64,000 nt of DNA from Perognathus longimembris pacificus (taxonomy: Eukaryota > Chordata > Mammalia > Rodentia > Heteromyidae), in NCBI RefSeq assembly GCF_023159225.1, contig NC_063166.1, forward strand, positions 72,170,575 through 72,234,574, written 5' to 3'. The notes under the pieces are model-generated. The model did no database searches. It saw nothing but the letters and a program-made list of their open reading frames with translations, and had not been told where the DNA came from. Position numbers and translations under genes: made by a program. This document shows, piece by piece, positions 57,306 to 64,000 of the stretch (positions within the stretch are counted from its first letter, which is position 1; every line of letters starts with the position of its first letter).

Positions 57306-59258
57306 ATGGTTTCACTTTGTCTAGCTTGCAGGGTTCCAGGTCTTGGAAAGCTCTGCCATTCTAATCTGTTTAATGTCAACAGTAAAGAGCCAAGGGCTTG
57401 AATGTCAAAAGCTTCTGCAGCTACCCCCCCAGCAACAATGACAACTGGAGTCAGTTAAGTTCTTTATTGGTGGGGAGACTAGGTGCAGGCATGAAAAGGT
57501 ATTTAGCAGCATTTTTGATATTTACTTGCTAGATGCCAGCAATGAGAAAGCTACTCCCTAGTTGTGATGATTCTGATGCAGACATTTTACAAAATTATAC
57601 ACAACTTATCTTTCCTCAGTGGCTATCAAGTAAATGGCTTTCCTTAAAGAACAAGTCCCAATGTAGACATCTGATGATACAAACTTTGAGAGATCGTTAT
57701 AAGTTTAGTGGCCAATACTTAAAGTACTAACCTCAAATATTACTATTCTCTATCTCCTGACATCCCTATAGAAAACCAAGCATTTACTTAGTACTACTTC
57801 ATCTAATGAAAGCTCTGAAATTGATTTTGCTTTATATAAGGTGTTCTTATATCTTTTCCCTATTATGGAAAAAACCTACAAACTCTGTTTATTCAAAAAA
57901 AATAATGACACATTTTATTTAACATAATGTTTCCAGAATAAAAAAAACTATCAGTGAGATATTTTATACCCTGTAATTCATTTCAGCTTTCGAAGTGTTA
58001 TATTCATTTTACACTTATAGCATATCTGTGTGAAATTATGGATTACAATTAAGATTTGGGTACAAAGTTTTAATCAAAACAACTCAATCTTTATTTAGAC
58101 TTCCTTAATTTCACAGTTGAAAACCTTATTCAGATACCCAAACATTTCCAAAGACATATAAAGGAAAAATAATTATCTGTTTTATCCTAATAGACAAAAC
58201 CCTAATCATTTTTTTCTAATAGTCAAAACTCTTTCTAACTAATTTAGCCTCATCACTTACATTTTACTCTGAAAAACACATTGCAAACCTGTTAATAAAC
58301 CCATTTTCTCCCCACAATTTTTGAGAAATACTCAAACATACCCAGTGGCATCCTCTTCTCAGTCTTCTAAGGCTCGCAATTTACTTAGCATATCTTGCTT
58401 TCAGAAAGAAAAGTAAGCCTTTCCTCACCCTGGCCTTATCCCTGAACATGGTACTCCTGGTGCATGTGTAGAGAGCCTTTTCAAACAAACTCCTCAAGCG
58501 GTGCCAGGATTGTCAGCTGCTGCCCATGCCTGAATTCTGTAGCAGCAAACATCTGAAATGGGAGAGGCAGAGTCAGCAAATCATGGGGGTAATCTCCTAC
58601 ACATAAAGAGTTGGGCAACATCTGGATGGCAACCTAGTATTTTGGCTTGAAGTTGGGTTGCTTGGGTATTGTGTAGACACGGGTTTCTATCTTAACTTGG
58701 TCATAATTTATGAGTTCAGAATTTCAGATTCAATCCAAATCCTGCAGAGCCTGAATCCATTCACCCTTGGCAAAACGTGAGTATGTGTTTTTAAAGCAGC
58801 AAGACTTGGAAAGTTTATTAAAAAAAAAATCTCAAAAGGCATTCTGACATCAAATAACTCTCAAAACCCAATGTTTTTGTGATTTAAATGAATCAGAAAC
58901 ATATGGATTACATTTTCTTTAAATTGCTCTCAAGATTAAAAATCAAGGGAAAAAGTGCCCAGGGCCAAATATGTTTGGATTTTTTTTTTCCTTCCAGGAT
59001 AAAGTATGGTTGAAACAGAACTGGAGAGATGAACAGCATCCTTACTGCTAAGGTCCTTGTGGCTCAAACGGGTCCCAATGGCCAGAGTTTTAATCCCAGA
59101 GCATTTATTCTCACTCTGCCAGGCGACCACACAGACCACCAAGTACAATCATAATAACAAACACCAACAATGAAAATGTCTGCTCATTTGCAGCTCACCA
59201 AAAACAAACAACAGACTTCAAAGTCCAACAAAAGATGTCTCTTTTTTAATGTTCCCCC
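57306..59258. other. 2 kb repeat-poor, AT-rich stretch
   Basis: No repeat family was recognised. 57700-58340 is strongly AT-rich with A- and T-runs. This and the next entry make the longest stretch of the window with no visible transposon or microsatellite. Confidence 0.45.
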
Positions 59259-59831
59259 TTGCAGGATCTGAAAGCGATTAAAAGAGAAATTTTACATTGG
59301 GGGGTGGGGGAGGAAGGAGCAGCTTTGAAAGTGGGCAGAGATGGGTTTTGTCACAGCCAAGCCACTTTGAAAAGCAGCAAGCCAGGTCTGGCCTTGACAT
59401 CTTTGGGTTCAGGAATCAACCTCAATTCAGCTCTGAGTACTCAAAACTATTCTGTAGGAAACCCACTTGGAAGGCATAGTGTGGATGAACTTGGGAGCTT
59501 AATTCCCCACGAGACAGGGGGTCTTGATTCGACTTCTACTATTCCCAAATCACTCAACGTCTGCCAACCAGGACAGAATCAGCTTGCTCTTATTGGCGAC
59601 CATAATACATCTTACAACATAGAGCATATGTTTCAATCTGATGACCTCTTTCATATCAGTTTTTCTCTCTGTTTCTGGCCAAATTATTTGAACTTCAGCT
59701 CCTGCTTCTTTATACAAAAACAACAGACTTCTTTTTTCCTCCGTCCACCATTCCGTACTTTGACTGAGCCCCAGAGGCAAAAGAGATTTTTGGAAGAAAG
59801 AACTCAGTGTAAACTTGCTTACTTTTCTTAG
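59259..59831 (+). other. 190-codon open frame, longest free of low complexity; candidate only
   Basis: An ATG-to-stop frame in repeat-poor DNA. A pyrimidine-rich stretch ending in ccccttgcag (59257-59266 region) could pass for a splice acceptor, with the frame open after it. There is no recognisable domain, no signal peptide and no clear membrane span; residues 130-150 are hydrophobic-aromatic. With roughly 40% GC a frame this long somewhere in 64 kb on both strands is plausible by chance. I do not call it a gene. Confidence 0.15.
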
Positions 59832-60001
59832 TTGGCATTCCCACAGAAACTTTCCACACCACCTCTCCTCTGCCTCTTACTCCCTCCAATTGAAATTTCA
59901 TGGTCTATATTTAGGAATTTTTTTTTATTACAGTTAGGGATTGTATTTATTATCCCCTTTTATCAAGTTTCACGTTAGGTTTCTCAAATGGCTGTACATT
60001 T
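59832..60001. other. no recognised feature
   Basis: Nothing identified. Confidence 0.35.
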
Positions 60002-60150
60002 CAGAAAGCCATTTATTCATTCAACAAATACTTGTTAAGCTCATACTATGAATCAGGTACATATTTACTAATGATCTGTAAACAGGGTGGTTTAGAGTTG
60101 ATCAGTACATAAATGGATAAATAAGATCATTGGAGATGATGACAGGCTTA
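60002..60150 (+). mobile_element. ancient interspersed repeat (third copy)
   Basis: ttcattcaacaaatacttgt and taagctcatactatgaatca begin the family consensus clearly; the rest fades. Confidence 0.6.
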
Positions 60151-60201
60151 TGGAGAATATGAAAAAAAAAGTTAGTGTCTGTTAGTGTGCATGGAGAGAG
60201 C

Positions 60202-60268
<67 letters not shown>
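60202..60268. repeat. (AC)n(AG)n compound microsatellite
   Basis: About 19 AC units to 60240, then 14 AG units. Confidence 0.98.
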
Positions 60269-60271
<3 letters not shown>

Positions 60272-60500
60272 AGAGGAAACTAAGGAAGGCCGAGTTAGGA
60301 GAGGATTGAGGGAGGCTCTCTTAGTTGGTGATATTTGATGGGAGTCCTGTGTAGAGAGGCTTGAGAAAGGCTGAGGGAAGAGAAAGCAGCAGGGGCAAAG
60401 GCCTAAAGGCAGACACTGCCTTAGTGCACTGAAGAAGCAGAATGAAGACTGTGTGCCTAGAGTTCATGGTTGAATTAGAGACTGTACAATATAATGCCAG

Positions 60501-60540
<40 letters not shown>
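60501..60540. repeat. (GA)n microsatellite
   Basis: About 19 units; ORFs here encode Arg-Glu runs only because of the repeat. Confidence 0.97.
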
Positions 60541-60544
<4 letters not shown>

Positions 60545-60681
60545 TACAGTCCTTCAGAAAGCCCCTTGTAAGCCACAACACTATACTGTTTAGCATTTTA
60601 TTGCTAGCTGGAGAAACTTTAGAGCTGTGCAAGAAAGAGCTATTTTCATTTTAACAGGTTCTTTGGACAAATTTCTTGTGT

Positions 60682-60787
60682 TTTGACTGGGGCTTGAACT
60701 CAGAGCCTGGCTCCTGTCCCTTAGCTTTTTTTTTTTTTCTCTTTTTGCTCAAGGTTGGCACTCTACCACTGGAACCACACAGCTCCA
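60682..60787 (-). mobile_element. ID-like half of a SINE, antisense
   Basis: ctggggcttgaactcagagc then an internal T-run (60727-60740), then tttgctcaaggttggcactc and ctctaccactggaacc. The B1 or tRNA-like head is missing. Confidence 0.7.
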
Positions 60788-61179
60788 TTGCCAAGGGCTC
60801 ATTTTTTTTTTTATTTTAAGGGCCTAAAGGGAGCAGGTGTTTATACCCTGTTGATTGACTCTGGGTCCCACTTTCAGTCTTCCTTTGGCTTAAGAAATTC
60901 TGAACACAAGGATCTCTCTGTCTCCACTCACATAATTTGAGTTCTGTCGGCCGACATCTCTAAGGGTGGAAGTCTCTTTTCAAAGCCTTCCCCAGCTGCA
61001 TGGACATTGGGATAATGGCATCTCACTGGCTTTTCATGGTTGCCAGGACTTTATGTTCTATGGACAAGCTTAGACACATATGACTAGCAGAACCAATCTG
61101 TAATTGGGCAATGAAATAATTGTGCTCAAAACTCCCACCCTCATTGGGTTCTGATTATATAGAGAGCATTTCCCAAGCT
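60788..61179. other. no repeat recognised; 12-bp palindrome tgtcggccgaca at 60945-60956
   Basis: The palindrome holds two CpGs in otherwise CpG-poor DNA. Nothing else identified. Confidence 0.4.
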
Positions 61180-61275
61180 TTGAAATGGGTGCAACAATGG
61201 TGTCTATAGGGTTGTTGTAGGCATCAACAACAGGGCTCAGAGAAAGCACTTGCTGATACAGTGCCTGGCCCATGT
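61180..61275 (-). mobile_element. MIR, antisense
   Basis: tgaaatgggtgcaacaatgg, ctatagggttgttgtaggca, and gcacttgctgatacagtgcc with tggccca in antisense MIR order. Confidence 0.72.
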
Positions 61276-61647
61276 TGCAGTGTATTTGATATGCATGCCC
61301 TAAGCTACAACCTCTGAAAGAGGAAGATAATGTTTGCAGTTACCCAATCAGTACAAGGGGAGCACAAAAGACACTGTAGTGTATGAGCCAATATCATTTG
61401 TGGCTGTTACTGCAACAACTATATACATATATAATACTTAGTTTGATATTTCATAACAAAACATAGTTTGCTAGGATACCAAGGTTATATTGATATTGGG
61501 AGTCCTTTTAGTACAGCACATTACATACCTCAGAATTCTTTCCTAGCAATACCAACTTTGGTGACCTGTTGACATTTCACCCTGACTTTACCTATTAGAA
61601 TTGATGATAATTATTTCCCTTAAAATAAAAAAGAATTAGGAACTTGG
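61276..61647. other. no recognised feature
   Basis: Nothing identified. Confidence 0.4.
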
Positions 61648-61725
61648 GCTGGGATATGTATGGCTCAAGCAATAGATGGCCTGCCTAGAAAGTGAAGGGT
61701 CCTGATTTCAAATCCCAGTACTTCC
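61648..61725 (+). mobile_element. ID-like SINE monomer
   Basis: gggctgggatatgtatggct, then a box-B-like gatttcaaatcccagtac. No second half. Confidence 0.7.
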
Positions 61726-61901
61726 CCTTCCCAAAGGATGAGTTTAGATTAGAGTCTAGAGCTTTTAATAATGTTAAGATGACAAACATATCTGTATGTC
61801 CACTTCAGCATGTAGCAAATTTTATATTATTATTCACATTGGTGTTTCTTGGTGTAATGATTAGGTGGAATTGCCTGCGCCAATTTTAGTGGGTCTCAAG
61901 G

Positions 61902-62004
61902 ACTTGTTTCTTTTTCTTTTTTTCCTTATTTATTGTCAAAGTGATGTACAGAGAGGTTACAGTCTCATAAATTAGGCATTGGGTACATTTCTTGACTTGT
62001 TTCT
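61902..62004 (-). mobile_element. 81-bp L1-like 3' end insertion with 11-bp TSD
   Basis: gacttgtttct is repeated exactly at 61902-61912 and 61994-62004. Between them is a T-rich tail and attgtcaaagtgatgtacag, then agaggttacagtctcataaa to gggtacatttctt. It is a severely 5'-truncated antisense copy of the family at 42105-42418. Confidence 0.9.
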
Positions 62005-62024
62005 ATTTGAGACTTTGTTTCAGC

Positions 62025-62455
62025 TTTCCAGAGATATCACAAGGAATTGTCATAATCGTGGCAGTCTAAACCAACAGACATTTATCCTCTGATAGTTCTG
62101 GAGGCCAGAAATCTGAAATCAGGGTGTTAGAGGATGGTGTATCTTCTGGAAGTGCTGGAAGCGTTTTCCTTTGCCTTTTCTAGCTTCTGGTGACTGCCAG
62201 CACTCCTTTGCTTGTGGGTCCATCACTACTGTTTCTGCTTCTTCTTCAGGTTAACTTTGCCTCATTATTTACCCAATCACCTGCCTCCTTCTAATAATAT
62301 ATAAGATGGCAGTAGGAACTAGGACATTCATGATAATCTCATCTCAAAGTCCTAAATTTGGTTACACCAACAAAACCTTTGCCCAAAAGGGTAACATTCA
62401 TAGGTCTAAGGATTAGGATTAGCTTTGGCAGCCATTATCAACCTACCAGCTTCTT
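62025..62455 (+). mobile_element. MaLR-like LTR
   Basis: gatagttctggaggccagaa, atctgaaatcagggtgttag, then ctcatctcaaagtcctaaat and ggttacaccaacaaaacc follow MLT1/MST-type LTR order. No retroviral coding sequence is present. Confidence 0.7.
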
Positions 62456-63080
62456 AAAAAGAAAAAAAATAGTAAGGCTATTCTTACTTTAAAAATACCA
62501 AGTCAAACTCAATATGACATTTAATAGTGACATTTCTATTTTATGGTGGCACTTGTATCAAAATGAAACATTCGGTCAACAAGTATTCCTTTTATTTGAC
62601 AAGACTCTGGACAAGGGGATAGGATATGAAACAGACTATTGATAAAAAGAGGTAAGGGATTATAGCATTTGACACCCTTTATTACTAAGAAATAAAGCAA
62701 TTGGAACGACATTAGTATTCAAGATAAAAAATTCTAAATATAAAATTGGTAAAGGAAAGCCAGTAACTTGTCTACATATCCTCAAAAACTATCTATTATT
62801 AAATGTAACACTAACTGACATTCTGATAATAAGAGCAGCATCAACATCCTCAACCAACAGCCACCGCAATTGCTAATTTGGGTTTTATTGTCAATCTCTG
62901 CTCTCTGTAGTTGTAGCAAGCACCAGTTAGGAGAAATTGAGAAATGCCAATGATTTCTTGAGAAGGCACACTGGCTGACATTTCTAGGGAAAGGGCCACG
63001 TGAAGGGTGAGGTGGCACATCAGGTCTAATTTTGGTGTTGGGATAGTGCATGAACTCCGGCTGATTCAATGCAACTGTTG
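62456..63080. other. no recognised feature
   Basis: A-run at 62459-62468; otherwise nothing identified. Confidence 0.4.
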
Positions 63081-63134
63081 ATTGATCTATTTTACATTGA
63101 TCTATTTTACACCAAGGTGTTAGTTACCGGTAAC
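63081..63134. repeat. 15-bp tandem duplication and adjacent 12-bp palindrome
   Basis: attgatctattttac occurs at 63081-63095 and 63096-63110. gttaccggtaac at 63123-63134 is a perfect palindrome. Confidence 0.9.
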
Positions 63135-63609
63135 ACAGACTAGAAACTTGGGTGAATAACGCCTCTTATACAGTTTAGGAATATATCCTTTCTTCAAAAA
63201 AAAAAAGTCCCCTGGCTGATAGTCTTTAACCAGTGTAAATCAATTATGGTAAGTAAGTGTTAAGGGCCCATTGTATAGTTGACAATGCTATGGCCCTGGG
63301 AATATTGTAAAAAAAAAAAAAAGTCCATAGTACTCGGAAGGGATGAAGCTGGTTGGGAACTGCTGCTCAATAATGAGAGTGAGTCTGTGATAGGAATTCA
63401 CTATCCCATTCACGGGTTTCAGCTGCTGCCTGCCTAATACTCTGAAAACCACATTGTGATTTGAATATTTATAATGCTATCTTCATGCACCATATCTCTT
63501 AAATTCAAGCCCTCCCCCCTCCCAAATGTAATTCTTCTATTTTTGTTTTTGTCTGTTTGTTTGCCATCACTTCAAGAAAGCCCCAAATCCATTCAGAGTT
63601 ACTGCTGAC
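63135..63609. other. unassigned; two A-runs followed by gtcc
   Basis: A-runs ending in agtcc lie near 63197-63211 and 63310-63327, about 115 bp apart. The sequence between does not repeat, so they are not called a duplication. Confidence 0.4.
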
Positions 63610-63905
63610 TTCCTTCTTTACAGGTAGCCAACCACTACTCTGTCTCTAGGGCCTGGCAGCTTTTGCACTCCTCTCACACCTGGAATATGTGTGGAATACA
63701 TGAGTGTTGTCTCTGCTTCTTCCATGCAATAGAAGTTGTCCAGGCTCATCATCTAGGGGATATAGCTTGTATCAATGTTTTACCTTTGTTTTTGTAGTGG
63801 CATAATCTTCTATTGCATGGCTGTAGCATATTTTATTCACTCGTTCATCGGTATGCACCTTTAGAGTTCTTTCAAAATTTTGGCTTTTATGAATAATAGA
63901 GTACT
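63610..63905 (-). mobile_element. L1 3' end, antisense
   Basis: cttctattgcatggctgtag, catattttattcactcgttc, and ttggcttttatgaataatag are the antisense L1 3' end in order. Confidence 0.78.
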
Positions 63906-63911
63906 GTTCTT

Positions 63912-64000
63912 TTTTTCTTTTCTTGCCGCACTTGAGTGTGAACTCAGGACCTCAGGTTTTCCAGGTAGTTACTCTCCCACTTAATCCAAGTCCCCAGTCT
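63912..64000 (-). mobile_element. ID-like SINE, antisense, cut by the window edge
   Basis: T-rich tail, gtgtgaactcaggacctcag, then ttactctcccacttaatcca with ccccagtct. A T-tract and an ID-like body are visible to the last base. Confidence 0.6.

Noticed and set aside
63135..63330. Possible 115-bp tandem duplication marked by two A-runs ending in agtcc
   Set aside because: Only the A-run and gtcc repeat; the sequence between them does not.
1..64000. Defence system, biosynthetic cluster, CRISPR or other undescribed multi-gene system
   Set aside because: The window is repeat-dense mammalian non-coding DNA with no operon-like or domain-bearing ORFs; nothing supports such a claim.

Overview
The window reads as ordinary non-coding mammalian DNA from a rodent. 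I found no protein-coding gene, tRNA gene, CRISPR array or operon that the sequence supports, and I did not find a novel multi-gene system. The organism call rests on the repeats. The youngest SINEs are dimeric tRNA/ID-like elements of about 190 bp, found beside a second family with a 7SL/B1-like head and an ID-like tail (B1-dID type). Ancient mammalian repeats (MIR, L2, MER5/hAT, MaLR LTRs) lie under them. From memory this mix fits Castorimorpha, most probably Geomyoidea (kangaroo rat or pocket mouse). That is an inference and needs a library comparison.

Layout. 1-6 kb: antisense L1 3' end at the left edge, two near-identical young SINEs (837-1029 and 3316-3507), one MIR. 6-19 kb: long homopyrimidine tract (7222-7459), a complete MER5-like hAT remnant (9455-9632), degraded SINEs and L1, tetranucleotide arrays, and an 11-unit, 30-bp minisatellite (18266-18602). 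19-25 kb: several antisense copies of one L1 3'-end-like family. 25.5-26.1 kb: a CpG-enriched patch with two CACGTG E-boxes. 28.5 kb: a 5S rRNA-derived fragment between 15-bp direct repeats. 30-36 kb: MIR/L2 remnants and large microsatellites. 41.5-42.7 kb: a MaLR-like LTR broken by two insertion events, one itself containing a nested young SINE. 43-44 kb: degraded antisense L1. 46-57 kb: both SINE families, a nested pair at 48 kb, a 5'-truncated SINE with an 18-bp target-site duplication at 51.6 kb, and a tailless ID-like fragment inside a MIR at 51.3 kb. 57-64 kb: the largest repeat-poor stretch (57.3-60.0 kb), then a MaLR-like LTR and an antisense L1 3' end.

Nothing acts together as a pathway. 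The content worth a second look is retrotransposition history: target-site duplications that can be read directly, nested insertions, and two fragments without poly(A) tails (5S-derived and ID-derived) that look like tailless retropseudogenes. Nearly all recent L1-like copies and most SINEs lie antisense to the + strand, which is weakly compatible with the window lying in an intron of a + strand gene whose exons are outside it. The open reading frames present are explained by low complexity, repeat content or chance. The longest repeat-free one (190 codons, 59259-59831) is listed only as a candidate.
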